DNA of 64,000 nt, from NCBI GenBank assembly GCA_965207915.1, contig OZ242304.1, positions 2,377,125-2,441,124 on the forward strand. The letters are read 5' to 3'. A program made the position numbers and the translations under genes. The stretch comes from VXNJ01 sp009840625 (GTDB lineage: Bacteria > Chloroflexota > UBA11872 > VXNJ01). The notes beneath the pieces were generated by a model. That model searched no databases. It saw only the letters and a program-made list of their open reading frames with translations, and was not told the origin of the DNA. Every line of letters starts with the position of its first letter. Positions within the stretch are counted from its first letter, which is position 1. Below are positions 16,701-25,506 of the stretch, in pieces.

Positions 16701-18652
16701 GTCGGGTGTACACGGCCAAGAACTGGTATACGACGGCCCCCAACTGCCGCCGCGGCGACCAGTCCTACGCCACGATCAAGCGCGCGGCGTCCGGTATCAG
16801 CGACTACAGCCTGCCCTCGGGCAAGGACAATCCCTACCCCAAGCGGGTCACAACCTCCAACATCGTCAGACCGAAGGACCAGAACTTCTCCGGCGAGGAG
16901 GACCTTGAGATCAAGTACTTTAGGACTGGTAACACATCATTCCAGATCGTGGGCGCCCGCCCGCCGAACCCGGACCCGAATGCGAAAGAAATCCTGCACA
17001 AGGTGGGGGTCACCACCGGCTGGACGCAAGGCGAGCTCGCGAACGTCAACGACCCCGACGAGACCTGCCCGGGCGGCAGGCTCGGAGGGCTGGACAACGT
17101 GCACGACGACGGGTACCATGAATGCCGGTCGGAGGCCAGCTACGTCGGCATGCCCGGCGACAGCGGTGCGCCGGTGTTCATCGAGCAGGACGATCCGGCG
17201 ACCTCCAGCGTTACCGAGGTCCTTCTGGTGGGGGTGCACTACGGCGGGGAATTGGAGGGCGCGAGCCGCGAGTTCGCCCAGTTCATCCCCATCGACCGCA
17301 TCTACGCCGAGGCGCTGATCAACGGTTACGACTGGGACGCTAACTGGCTGCGGCCGCTGCCACAGCTCGACGAACGGGGCGAAACCCTAACCGTCAACCG
17401 CTCCATTGGGACGGCAAGAGCCGTATTCGACAAAAAGGACTTCAGCCTCAGCCCGGCCATCGTCTACGAGGTCGGCCTCTTCCGGCGGTTAAAGGGGGGC
17501 TGGCGCAGCAGTCCCGTTGCGATCGCCACGATAACCCACAAGGATCCGGTGGCCGAGTTCACCGGCCTGGCGATCTCCGACGACAGCAAAGGCTCCGACT
17601 ACCGGGCGCAGGTCCGCATGAACGCAAAGCTCGTAACCGGTAACAGGTCCCTGGACGAGCTCGACCACCGCGGCGGCTGGGGTCCTGCGAGCACCGTCAC
17701 GGCGCAGATGATCTCCTACCCGGAGAAGCTGGCGCTAAACGCGCCCGCTGAGCTGAACAAGGGCAAGTCGGGCATGGTCAAGATCTCCGCCACCACCCTG
17801 GCGCCCGGGTCCGGCTACCGCCTGGAGATCGCCTCGGAGAACCAGAATGCGGCGTTCGACGAAGCCTGCAGCGTGTACGAGATGCGAGTAAATCTGCCCG
17901 AAGGCGCCCAAAGCTACCAGAAGGACGTAGAGCTCCACGGCTGCAAGCGCGGACAGCTGCAGGTGAGCGCCGACCTCTCCCGCGATAACCTGCTGGTTGC
18001 GGCCGAATCCGGGTCGGGGGAGGTAAACCAGCCCCTTGAGATGGTCGTGGAGGGGCTATCCAATCTCCCACGCGGGTCGGTGCGGAAGCTGACGGTCAAC
18101 CTGTCCGGGCTTGAACCCGGTGGCACAAAGTACCTTGCCCTGGTGGCCCTCGGAGGGTCCAGATTCAGGGGCTGTGTAAACCCTGTCGCTCTGAACACTG
18201 TGCCGTCCGATGCCTCCACCTACAAGGCCGAGTTCGATCTACATGCCTGCAGAACCGGTGCCAGCACCCTCAAAGTCTCCTTTTTGCACGACGGCAAGGT
18301 ATTGACCTGGGAAGAGCACCGGTTCCAGGTTCTGGACCAGGTGCTGGCGCTGGGCGATCCGCCGCAACGGGTTACCGCCGGCCAGGAGTTCGACCTGGCG
18401 ACCCAGACCAGGAACCTCGACCCCAAGGCCGCCTATCAGCTGAGCGTTAGCGCCGACGGCAAGGTCGTCGGCTTCGGCGGCAGCTGCGGGACCTCCGCCA
18501 CGGTGAATATCCCGGCCGGTTCCGGGTCCTTCGACGGGACGCTGAACCTGACGGCCTGCGCGGCCGGGCAGGGAACGGTCAAAGTCGATCTGGTAAGCGC
18601 CGGCAGAACCCTAAAGAGCGCCTCCGGCAGCATCACAGTGGCGGCGGCTTGA
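13742..18652 (+). CDS. Giant exported protein: Cys-rich tandem repeats, Calx-beta domains, trypsin-like core
   Basis: A 1,636-aa protein from TTG 13742. Residues about 20-46 form a signal peptide (VVLAFLVAGLFWLATINVW). Residues about 113-275 hold tandem Cys-rich repeats with the recurring pattern WSNCKWQCP and CECGxxxxxxxGxWQCP. A Calx-beta domain (ITEGGNATFTITASPAP) spans about 285-385, an FN3-like region about 390-490, and a second Calx-beta-like region about 500-595. Between about 900 and 1180 lie STTGHCAEDG (trypsin-type His motif) and YVGMPGDSGAPVFIE (Ser motif near residue 1141), indicating an S1-like serine protease; the Asp is not pinned down. The last about 320 residues are three related beta-rich repeats, each with a Cys pair. 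Likely secreted or surface-bound. The co-directional gene at 18708 may be its partner. Confidence 0.8.
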   Translation: MKSITARLRHRFSQAGRPAERVVLAFLVAGLFWLATINVWVEVSLAQENGQSQNQGQPGQVQVCKYDSELDGLLCGEWVDIDTLPETAVPELNCPYGIYWDEDVGAFRCKPRCYYIVLVGWFCHCEQTPKPSCSCGTAVWKNCNWKCPDRPAAPTDCKYGDPTWSNCKWQCPTPTPTPTPPDPPPPPCECGKATKVNGKWQCPARPAAPTDCKYGDPTWSNCKWQCPLPPPRPSCECGREAQWENGAWQCPGRPEKPRCQHGTAFWKDCKWQCPLPPTPTTPTLSVTAGNNITEGGNATFTITASPAPASTLTANISVSQRGDYAASGTTGAKTVAIPTAGSASYSVTTIDDSVDEPDGSITLTLNAGSGYRLSAQASASVGVSDDDLPALIPPSGLKLAPHKDGLILTYDRDASAKRRFRFDLYHSTSDPGDVSAKTIALNDTAYRERQFLREEAKDKATFPDLPAGWYYAVGRTCRTDARDATCGSTHAISPVLLLRDAVLIAPSQTVLAEPNEKADERDVTFRLSYFGGAPSGGATVQLALSGTAVQGYDYNFPGQVTLAAGESEKTLSLRVLTDQALEADETLGVAIRSIEGNPKNVRYSKTPHELTITDLADPLLLADDDPKQLVFTASGPGPHRLRLRLQTSWGLPDSAGIYEFAERSFTLQALSYAGHDPAAHAAAPVSALATVNASHDSDTALYGPGDSRVVPATGDLEAYVYLNNGRAYWREGANPYDHRYLEIVLKKQPRFRTHDHYRLTLAKPDFAIAELPQLTRDSDGDYQLKLVLYNAESHDSGSRDSATSIYTYCHDRVTSSLPATLTFAELRGKDAHLLDGHDDKTFNIPVLCPRGAYSSSDQVKAAAQLVDGQHRGPLLHGTGFKGPDREDTLWAPQDDLAGGLSMVTPAACTISFILPLQKNGRPDAVPAASTTGHCAEDGAALNEPWQQGSPLAPGVKDSDGPNYFLGTTELHPLKSRGGALDPDHAKCRVYTAKNWYTTAPNCRRGDQSYATIKRAASGISDYSLPSGKDNPYPKRVTTSNIVRPKDQNFSGEEDLEIKYFRTGNTSFQIVGARPPNPDPNAKEILHKVGVTTGWTQGELANVNDPDETCPGGRLGGLDNVHDDGYHECRSEASYVGMPGDSGAPVFIEQDDPATSSVTEVLLVGVHYGGELEGASREFAQFIPIDRIYAEALINGYDWDANWLRPLPQLDERGETLTVNRSIGTARAVFDKKDFSLSPAIVYEVGLFRRLKGGWRSSPVAIATITHKDPVAEFTGLAISDDSKGSDYRAQVRMNAKLVTGNRSLDELDHRGGWGPASTVTAQMISYPEKLALNAPAELNKGKSGMVKISATTLAPGSGYRLEIASENQNAAFDEACSVYEMRVNLPEGAQSYQKDVELHGCKRGQLQVSADLSRDNLLVAAESGSGEVNQPLEMVVEGLSNLPRGSVRKLTVNLSGLEPGGTKYLALVALGGSRFRGCVNPVALNTVPSDASTYKAEFDLHACRTGASTLKVSFLHDGKVLTWEEHRFQVLDQVLALGDPPQRVTAGQEFDLATQTRNLDPKAAYQLSVSADGKVVGFGGSCGTSATVNIPAGSGSFDGTLNLTACAAGQGTVKVDLVSAGRTLKSASGSITVAAA

Positions 18653-18707
18653 TGAGGGTCGGGCGTGGCAGTGATCGGATAGATTGTGCAATGACGAGGC
18701 TATTGAC

Positions 18708-19964
18708 ATGAACCGCTACCTGTTCGCAAGTCCCGGCCGGATGGCCTGGCGTCTCGGCGGACGCGCCTGGGGATCGCCCGCCCTGGCGCGGCTTCGTAAC
18801 CACCCGCGGATAACACTGCTTTGCCTGGGACTGGCGGCCCTGGCCGCCGCCCTGGTGCTGGGCGCGTCCACCGGCAGGTCCTCCAGCGGGAGCTGCTTTG
18901 CCGGAGCCCTGTCCCGGGACCCGATCCACTGCCAGGTGCTCACCTCAGCCTACGACGAGGGCGTTCTGGAAATCGAGGCCATGTACGAGGGCGCCAATCT
19001 GCTCTACATCTTCGTCGCCAACCAGGTATCGGAATGGCCGGCGATCGAGGACTACATCTTCGATAAAGCCAAGCAGGCGGTGCAGGAGAACCCGGTCCCC
19101 TACTGCTACGAGGAGCCGCATCCGGACTGGTGCAACGGCGGAACGCTGGAGATCCCGTACACGAACACCCTGCGCGGCCCGCTGCTGCCGGGATCGGAGG
19201 GATACGCCGACCTGCGCATGATCCCGGGCGGCAAGCAGGCGCTGACCGAGCAGGCCGGCTGGGCCTCGTTCGAGCTCCTTTGGCCGCGCTCGGACGGACT
19301 CGTCGACGCGATCAGCATCGGCGCCTCCGCCGGCGATGGGACCTTCAATCTCTCCGACGTCGACCTGGTGGTTGACGGGGAGCCGGACTGTGGTTCGCGG
19401 GCAGCCGGTGGGCCGTACCACTCAGGATGCAAATGGTATCGCATCGATCCCACCCTGGGGATAGTCGGCGAATCGGGAAACGCGACTATCCCTTCAGGAA
19501 CGAGGTTCTACCAGGTCAAGGCCGAACCCGGCCGCGAGAGCGAGCGGATCGAGGCCGTGAAGGAGGCGTTCCGTCAGCTGAATCCCAGCTTAGAACCCGG
19601 CGTGAACTGGGCCAAAGAGGAATTCGTCCCGGTCAAATACTCGTTCGTGGAGCTATGGCGCTGGGCGGTCCTGCTCGAGCGCTTCGCCCAATCGCAGAGC
19701 AATGACATCGGGGTAAGCAGCGCCCAAGTGTGGGCAAATGTTGGCGCTGATCCTTACGAATCGCATTTCCTGCCCGCCGCCGGCCTGGCGGAAGCTGGGA
19801 AGACATCCCAGATCCGCTCCACTATCCGCATTTGGTCCTTCGACCCCCAGAAAACGATCAAGGCCCTGCCGCAACTGCTCTCGCAGTTGGGGATACCCGA
19901 GGACGCGGTAGGATTTGTCGTGGATGGGAACGAACTGCCCACCGGGCCGGTTGTTCCGCACTAG
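18708..19964 (+). CDS. Exported hypothetical protein downstream of the giant protease-like gene
   Basis: A 418-aa protein from ATG 18708; an upstream in-frame start at 18684 is possible but adds nothing typical. Residues about 33-56 (ITLLCLGLAALAAALVLGAS) form a signal peptide or anchor, followed by a Ser-rich linker. The exported part has scattered Cys (CFAGALSRDPIHC, YCYEEPHPDWCNGG, DCGSRAAGGPYHSGC), consistent with disulfides, and a helical C-terminal third. No family is recognised. It begins 55 bases after the 1,636-aa gene in the same direction, so the two probably form an operon and may act together at the cell surface. Confidence 0.65.
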   Translation: MNRYLFASPGRMAWRLGGRAWGSPALARLRNHPRITLLCLGLAALAAALVLGASTGRSSSGSCFAGALSRDPIHCQVLTSAYDEGVLEIEAMYEGANLLYIFVANQVSEWPAIEDYIFDKAKQAVQENPVPYCYEEPHPDWCNGGTLEIPYTNTLRGPLLPGSEGYADLRMIPGGKQALTEQAGWASFELLWPRSDGLVDAISIGASAGDGTFNLSDVDLVVDGEPDCGSRAAGGPYHSGCKWYRIDPTLGIVGESGNATIPSGTRFYQVKAEPGRESERIEAVKEAFRQLNPSLEPGVNWAKEEFVPVKYSFVELWRWAVLLERFAQSQSNDIGVSSAQVWANVGADPYESHFLPAAGLAEAGKTSQIRSTIRIWSFDPQKTIKALPQLLSQLGIPEDAVGFVVDGNELPTGPVVPH

Positions 19965-19985
19965 TCCGCCCGGGCCGAGTATCGC

Positions 19986-20885
19986 CTAATTGCCGCGTGT
20001 CCCCCGCGCATCGAGTAGTTCGTCGTCGAGAACGATCAGCTCCCGCGCCTGCTCCAGCGACATCCCGGCCTTAAGCAAGGGATGCGCATTCAGGCGCAGC
20101 AGGGCTTCGGTTACAGGGTCGATCGTGGAGCCGAGCTCAAATTCCGGTGCGTTCCGGTGTCTGATCGGCACGATGAAGTGCAGCAGCACGTGCGCGGTCG
20201 CGAAATTGCCGCTGTCGCCCCACTCCAAGAGCCAGACTACGAACTCGCCCCCGAGCACACTTCCACCCCAACCAAAATCGGTTGGGACGCAACCGCCGAA
20301 GTCCACATAGGCTAAAAGTCCGATCTCCTTGGTGCGCGGGAGCGGGGTACTTCCAGGAAGGCGCACAGGTTGGCCTCCTCCTCGTCCACGAATACGTATT
20401 CAAGGATCATGCAGTGGACAGTATTTATCCACCGCCGCCCGCAGGCCGGGCAGATATTCTTCATCGCCGGTGTGCCAGATCCGCACCGGCTGATCCCATT
20501 TTTGGACCTCCGACCAAGGCATGTCGCTGCAGTTCTCCCGGTTCTCGTCTGGAATTCGCTGGATGCAGCACTCCCAAAGACTGCGTTCCACGTCGAGGAT
20601 GCGCTCCGGCGCCGTCACCTGGATCGACCGCCGTGCCAGCTCGCCGAAACGGGCCTCGACCGCAATCCGCGCGCCCATGGCGGCTTCAAGATTGGCGCTA
20701 AAGGACACCGATCCGTTGCCGTCGGGCAAGGTGATCTCCGACTGCTTGCCGCAACCTGGGAGGATGGCGTCGCCTATCCGGCATTCAAGGGAGAGCGAAA
20801 TGAGCTCCGGGTATGCCCGGGCACCGATGTCGGACAGGCTACCGGCCCAGTCGGTGCCGATCAAGGCATCGTAGCGTTCGTTCAC
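19986..20885 (-). pseudogene. Truncated, frameshifted paralogue of the 9.7-12.4 kb exported protein
   Basis: The minus-strand frame from 20885 reads SIQVTAPERILDVERSLWEC, closely matching PVEAPERILGIERFVWEC of the 880-aa protein. After a stop at 20400 the reading shifts by one base, and continues from about 20413 as EYVFVDEEEANLCAFLEVP and, near the end, HVLLHFIVPIRH, LLRLNAHPLLKAGMSLEQA and ELIVLDDELLDARG, matching the DUF2927-like region and C-terminal part of the other copy. The N-terminal about 500 residues, including DUF192, are missing, and an IS110 transposase lies next door. The single frameshift could be a sequencing error, but the truncation is real. Confidence 0.75.
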
Positions 20886-20937
20886 GCATACCCTCCTTCG
20901 GGTTGATTGCGCGATGGGGGGGACTCTCTACCATTTG

Positions 20938-22191
20938 TCAAGCTGCTGCGGCATCACGTCGGAGCGGCTCCGGCCGGTAGAAGCTCTGGTTACGGAGCAT
21001 AGCGCAGGCCACCGCCAGTAGACGATCGGCGACCGACCGCAAGGCTCGGGCGTGCCGGTGACCGCGACGACGCAAGGAATCATATTTGCGCCGGCTGACC
21101 GGATCATGTTGGACCGCCACCCGGGCCCAGTGATACATGGCGTTGGCCAGCCTCCGGTGGACGGCATGGCGACGGGTAACGATCATGCTCTTGCCCGAGC
21201 GTTTGGTTATCGGCGCAACTCCGCATAATGAGCGCAGGGCGCGATAGTCTCTCCTTGCAAGGGGATCGTGCGCCTCGGTGAGCAGTGTGGCGAGGACCGT
21301 CCTTCCTACTCCGGGAAGAGATGAGAGGATGGCCACGTCGCGCTGCCCGCTTCTCTCACCCAAGGCGTCCTCCTGGCCTCTGGCGATGGCATCGGTCAGA
21401 AGGTCGATCTGGGCATTTACTGCAGCCAGTTGGCGCTGGGTGAGCTTCAGGCGTTCGGCGACCAGGGCTATCGTGGCGACCGCGGCCTGGGTTGTACCCG
21501 GCGCCACCGTGATCGCTTCGGATCCCAGCAGGGAGAGCACGCCGGTCGCATCGATGCGGCGGATGCGGTGGCGCTTCAGCAGGCGGGTTACTCGGCCTCG
21601 GCTCAATCCCTGGCCGCTCTCCGGCGTGGGCGCCATCTGCCAGAGATCCAGGATCCAGGGTTCGGCTACGTTGTTGCTGATTTCCAGGATCTGGGGATAG
21701 TACCGCCAGAGCTGTTGACGTATCCGGTTGCCAAGGCGGGTGCGGTCCTTGGTGAGCTCCTCGGCCATGCGCGAGAGCTCTCTTAGCTCCACGGTCAAGG
21801 CGTTTGGTGACGCCAGTTTCCGCAACACCTGCGGATCGGTGCGCAGGGCATCGGCCAGGACCCTGGCGTCACGGCGGTCATCCTTGGATCCGGCCGGGAA
21901 GAAGCGATCGCGGAAGCGATCGAGCTGCTTGGGGTTTATGGCATGGACCCCGAAGCCGCGATCGAGCAGACTCTCTACTACCGGGCCGTGAGGTATCTCG
22001 ATGGAGATGGCGATTTCTTCCGGGCCTGCGCCGGTGCTCGAGATGATCCAGTCGGCCATGTCCGCCAGTCCGGATCCGCGATGCGGGAAGCTGCGCTGGC
22101 CATGCTCGTTGCCGTCAGCGTCGATGACGCAGACCTGATGCTCGGCAATAGCCCAATCGATGCCGACGTACCAGGGTGTCTGATCCTGCAC
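20938..22191 (-). CDS. IS110-family transposase (element A)
   Basis: A 417-aa full-length IS110 transposase (DEDD recombinase). The N-terminal RuvC-like domain has YVGIDWAIAEHQVCVID (first Asp), AISIEIPHGPVVESLL (Glu) and PAGSKDDRRDARVLADAL (two Asp). A central coiled coil is followed by the C-terminal Tnp domain with LSSLPGVGRTVLATLL and RSLCGVAPITKRSGKSM, which contains the catalytic Ser. IS110 enzymes use a bridge RNA transcribed from a non-coding end; the DNA upstream of this gene (22192-22640) carries a duplicated 147-bp block that could encode it. Confidence 0.95.
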   Translation of the reverse strand: MQDQTPWYVGIDWAIAEHQVCVIDADGNEHGQRSFPHRGSGLADMADWIISSTGAGPEEIAISIEIPHGPVVESLLDRGFGVHAINPKQLDRFRDRFFPAGSKDDRRDARVLADALRTDPQVLRKLASPNALTVELRELSRMAEELTKDRTRLGNRIRQQLWRYYPQILEISNNVAEPWILDLWQMAPTPESGQGLSRGRVTRLLKRHRIRRIDATGVLSLLGSEAITVAPGTTQAAVATIALVAERLKLTQRQLAAVNAQIDLLTDAIARGQEDALGERSGQRDVAILSSLPGVGRTVLATLLTEAHDPLARRDYRALRSLCGVAPITKRSGKSMIVTRRHAVHRRLANAMYHWARVAVQHDPVSRRKYDSLRRRGHRHARALRSVADRLLAVACAMLRNQSFYRPEPLRRDAAAA

Positions 22192-22239
22192 GGTCCTTCC
22201 TCAATATGTGGTGCGCGATGGGTAAAGGTCATTTCAGGT

Positions 22240-22386
22240 CCGCCACGATGCCTGCCGATCCCTGTACTGGCGTTCTGCGACGCGAACTCTCCACCGGGCA
22301 TCCACCGCGGCCAGCCGCACCGGGGCACGGGTCCCCCCCAAGGTGTTCTTTGGGACACAAGGGGCGATTGGTTGCTCCCGGCCGCC
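22240..22386 (-). ncRNA. Candidate bridge-RNA region of IS110 element A, copy 1
   Basis: A 147-bp block directly upstream of the element A transposase. It is repeated in diverged form at 22491-22638. Shared segments include CTGCCGATCCCTGTAC/CTGCCGGTCCCTGTAC, AACTCTCCACYGGG, CGCGGCCAGCCG, ACCGGGGCA and GTTGCTCCCGGC, separated by stretches that differ between copies. The position in the left end and the pattern of conserved blocks with variable interiors fit IS110 bridge RNA. Transcription would be on the minus strand. Not proven. Confidence 0.4.
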
Positions 22387-22490
22387 GACCTCGACATCAT
22401 CCACACTGAGCAGGACATCGCGCATGCCCGATTGCTCAGTTAGATGAAGCTACTAAAAGGTACAGGGGGGGAGTTGTCCGGTTCCCAGAC

Positions 22491-22638
22491 CCGCCGTGAC
22501 GCCTGCCGGTCCCTGTACGGAGCGCTGTCAATGTGCAAACTCTCCACTGGGTGTCCATCGCGGCCAGCCGAACCGGGGCAAAGGTCGGAGCTAGGTGCTT
22601 TGCAAGCGCAGGGCAGGAAGAGTTGCTCCCGGCTGGCC
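22491..22638 (-). repeat. Second, diverged copy of the IS110 left-end block
   Basis: About 148 bp in the same orientation as the block at 22240-22386, with the same order of conserved segments. Probably the left end of a second IS110 element whose body is gone, or a duplicated guide-RNA region. It lies just outside an IS5-family left end (22695). Confidence 0.6.
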
Positions 22639-22694
22639 GGCCTGGCTCCAACCGCGCCGGAGAAGGCCTCGTGCTGGCCAGGAATCCCCGGGCG

Positions 22695-22893
22695 GTTAAG
22701 GGCAGGTCTGAATAAGCTCTCACCCGCCACCCCAATCTACCGGTAGAGATTGACGTATCCGGTCAGGGTTGTTTCAAATTGGACATGGGATCTGCAGAAC
22801 CTGGAAACACCCCCGTGGCCGAACGCACCTTCGCCGACATCGCCTTCGAGAACAAGAAACGCAAGACCCGGCGGGAACTCTTCCTGGAAAGGT
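22695..22893 (+). pseudogene. IS5-family left end and transposase N-terminus, interrupted
   Basis: The outer end GTTAAGGGCAGGTCTGAA is followed by ATG 22785 and VAERTFADIAFENKKRKTRR-ELFLERF, the N-terminus of an IS5 transposase and almost the same as the fragment at 13141-13299. The frame is broken at 22893 by IS21 sequence. The C-terminal part resumes at 23475. Confidence 0.75.
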
Positions 22894-22895
22894 TC

Positions 22896-23465
22896 TGCGA
22901 TCTGCACGTGGCGCCAGCCTGAGTAGGAGAGCACGAACTCGAACATAAAGATGCGGGAACGGCTGGCCGGCGATGGTTACCTCCAGCCTGCCACCGCCGC
23001 TAAAGCCCACCTGCGCCTCCCGGCCCGGGGGATGGACCTGAGGGGGGGGGAAGACCTCCCGGTCGGGCCCGTTGAGCGCCCGCCAGTCCCGGATCCGGCG
23101 CTGCAGGGTCCGAAGCTGGGAGTCGGGGAACCGGTCTGGGTTCCCGTCCTGCAGCCATTCCAGGATCGTCGGGGTCTGCAGGACGCGCTCGCGGTCCGAA
23201 GCCAGCAGCGGCTCGATCTCCTCCTCCCAGACGCCCGCGAAGAGATCTTCGCGGGTGCGCCAGCGGCGCGGTTTCTTCCTATCCGACGGGAACTCGCCGG
23301 TGCGCCAGCGATGGGCGCTGCGCTTGCTCATGTCCGCCACCGCCGCGGCGGTGGCGAGGGATTTGCCTTGCATGATCAGGTTCCTCAGCAATACAACTTG
23401 ACGGTCGGCGACCAAACGCACTTCTCCCTGCCGGGAAAGCCCGTCTGTTCATATCAATAGACCTG
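22896..23465 (-). pseudogene. IS21 istA 5' fragment inside an IS5 element
   Basis: The minus-strand frame from about 23421 reads VVLLRNLIMQGKSLATAAAV, then ADMSKRSAHRWRTGEFPSDR, RTLQRRIRDWRALNGPDREV and QVHPPGREAQVGFSGGGRLE. This is the N-terminal third of an IstA transposase of the same kind as the intact copy at 27345 (which has VALLRTQIMQGKPLATAAAV). The catalytic core and istB are absent. It splits the IS5 transposase into two fragments, showing nested insertion followed by deletion. Confidence 0.8.
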
Positions 23466-23474
23466 CCAGAGTAG

Positions 23475-24035
23475 TTGTCGTCGATCACAAGGCTTCCCAA
23501 GGACACCATCGTCGACGCCACCTTCATCGACGCGCCCTCCTCCACCAAGAACAAGGAGGGCAAGCGCGATCCCGAGATGCACTCGGTCAAGAAAGGCAGC
23601 GACTGGCACTTCGGCATGAAGGCCCGCATCGGGATCGACGCGGGAACGGGCATAGTCCACTCCCTCGTCACCACCCCGGCCAACGTGCACGATCTGAACA
23701 TGGCCAGGTTCCTGCTCACCGGCAAGGAGAAAGTAGTCTGGGCCGATGCCGGCTACCAGGGGATAGAGGAACGCGATCTGGGCACCCCGGACGTGCGGTT
23801 CTGCATAGCGATGCGGAAAAGCAAACGGAAGCTGCTGGCCAGGGACTGCCCGCGGGAGAGCGCCGAGAAGCTCAAGTCGACGGTGAGGGCCAGGATGAGG
23901 CATGCCTTCCTCGACTTCAAGCGCTGGTTCAGCTACGACAAGATCCGCTACCGCGGGCTCTACAAGAACACCCAGCGCCTGCTGCTGGCAGGGCTGTCGA
24001 ACCTGCTTAGAGCCGAAAAACTGCTGGCGGCATGA
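23475..24035 (+). pseudogene. IS5-family transposase, C-terminal part
   Basis: A frame of 186 codons: KDTIVDATFIDAPSSTKNKE, then SDWHFGMKARIGIDAGTGIV (the DDE core with first and second Asp), KVVWADAGYQGIEERD, and the C-terminal YDKIRYRGLYKNTQRLLLAG with the YxxxRYRG signature. The 5' part is at 22785-22893, and the segment between (about 100 residues) is missing. An ATG at 23475 exists, but the first residues are junction sequence. Inactive. Confidence 0.85.
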
Positions 24036-24292
24036 CGGTCCCCGGGATCATTGCGCCCAGAGCGGGTCGTGGGAGGTCATATATAGTGCCAAATGAATCC
24101 GATTACCGTGAATCCGGCGTCAAAAACGGCCGAAATGGCCGCCGGCGCCGGAAACCAGGCACTTATGATATATAAACCCCTTGAATTTCATCAGCTATTG
24201 ATTTGCGATCATGAGATCGTTGCGCGCCCCCCGCAGTTAAATAGCGAGTTACTGGCGAAACAAGTCTGCCAATCGAGGAAGATGCCCAGTCG
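24036..24292. other. AT-richer gap after the IS5 fragment
   Basis: Nothing recognised. A low-GC stretch (ATATATAG, TTATGATATATAAACC) between the IS5 remnant and the lipoprotein gene; it may contain its promoter. Confidence 0.4.
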
Positions 24293-24703
24293 ATGTTGTG
24301 GCGCAGATTACTTTTCGCCATGCTGGGGTTGCTGATTGCAGCCTGTACCGTCTTCGGCTCAGCAACAGACGAACAGCCCAGCGACACGTCACTACCGCCG
24401 AATGGCATGTGCCGTCCCGGTTCGCTTCTGCTACCTGGTGAGAGTTGCACACACACCTTTTCGCGCCTCTCTAGCGCCGCAACTTCAAACTTAGGCGAGA
24501 CCCCTTCGTACGAGCGAGTCACCCGCACCTTTCATGTCGATTTTGAAGGTGTTGGACACTATGGCGACAGTCTTTCCGGATTCCGAATAGACTACGCGTC
24601 CGGCTCCGGCGACTATGCCGTTAGGTTCGTCGCCTACGCTACCGAGGAAGGCTCCTTCTACATTGATGTCGTAATGCCTGCCGAGGTGATGACTTCAACT
24701 TAG
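24293..24703 (+). CDS. Predicted lipoprotein, 136 aa
   Basis: Starts MLWRRLLFAMLGLLIAAC, a short positively charged N-terminus, hydrophobic core and lipobox IAAC, so the mature protein would be lipid-anchored at Cys18. The mature part is polar, with one CRPGSLLLPGESC pair and a beta-rich C-terminal half (RTFHVDFEGVGHYGDSLSGF, YAVRFVAYATEEGSFYIDVV). No known family. GC is lower than in the flanking genes, which suggests a separate origin. It is alone between IS fragments. Coding potential is supported by the textbook lipoprotein signal. Confidence 0.65.
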   Translation: MLWRRLLFAMLGLLIAACTVFGSATDEQPSDTSLPPNGMCRPGSLLLPGESCTHTFSRLSSAATSNLGETPSYERVTRTFHVDFEGVGHYGDSLSGFRIDYASGSGDYAVRFVAYATEEGSFYIDVVMPAEVMTST

Positions 24704-25081
24704 TAACCCAGTGGGAGAAATAAGGGATTGAGAACCTTTGGGTTTGCATAGTGGAATGAACTCGTATACAAATAACCAACAAGACAGTGATTTCACTCTT
24801 CCACGGGAAAAGCCTTCCCTGTGGTCGTGGGCGACGCGGCGCAAATGCATGGTGGTGTGATATCCAGACATTCGAGCCTCAGAATCATCATTGATGCGCG
24901 CGACCTGATCTGGCGGCTGGCTGTTGGTGATCGCCGGCCGTGCGGCCGGCGCACTCAAATCAACTGTTGAGGATCGGCCGCAGGTAGCCCGGCGGCACCG
25001 ACAGGATCGTCATGCCGGTGGCGATTTCCGGTTCGCGAACAATTGGAATCTGGCCAACGTGGGCCTTCGGCAGTCCGGATG
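24704..25081. other. No gene recognised
   Basis: One minus-strand frame ends near 24960 with a protein-like tail (IPIVREPEIATGMTILSVPP), but it has no identifiable start or family. Probably the fossil of a truncated gene. Confidence 0.35.
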
Positions 25082-25413
25082 CTAAGCGCGATCGCTGCGC
25101 CGCGCCAGCCAGTCGAACCAGGTCCCGAGCACAAGCGCGATCATGTAATAAATGGCCATCCCGGGGGCCGCGTAGAGCGATAGCAGGATCATCGCCAGAC
25201 AGGCGAACTGGCCGCTCTTGGCGCCCTGGCTGGAGAGAGCCCTGTTGCAGGACTGCAGCGGACCAGTCCGCCGAGCAAGTACGTGCTTCCCACTCTGCGG
25301 GGATGCGTCCTCTTTGCGAGCGCGGTGCGATCACGCGGTGATCGTATGGACCTCTTGACGCGGTTAAACTGGGCCTTGGAGACGATGACAGGTAACGCCT
25401 TCTCTATCCGCAC
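25082..25413 (-). pseudogene. Large serine recombinase fragment joined to an unrelated membrane-protein tail
   Basis: On the minus strand 25413-25252 reads RIEKALPVIVSKAQFNRVKR, then HPRRVGSTYLLGGLVRCSP. This is the recombinase domain and start of the zinc ribbon of a large serine recombinase. A one-base shift leads into CNRALSSQGAKSGQFA (the rest of the zinc ribbon). At about 25208 the sequence changes to CLAMILLSLYAAPGMAIYYM-IALVLGTWFDWLARRS and a stop at 25082, two hydrophobic segments from some membrane protein. The catalytic N-terminal domain is missing. A fossil of an integrase or phage-type recombinase. Confidence 0.65.
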
Positions 25414-25506
25414 CGGGTTCAGTCGTGCAGCTCGGAGGGAAAGGGGGCTATTGAAGGTAACGAAACAACAATCAGCGTAGCTACGCGCACCTCTGGACCG
25501 CGCTCA

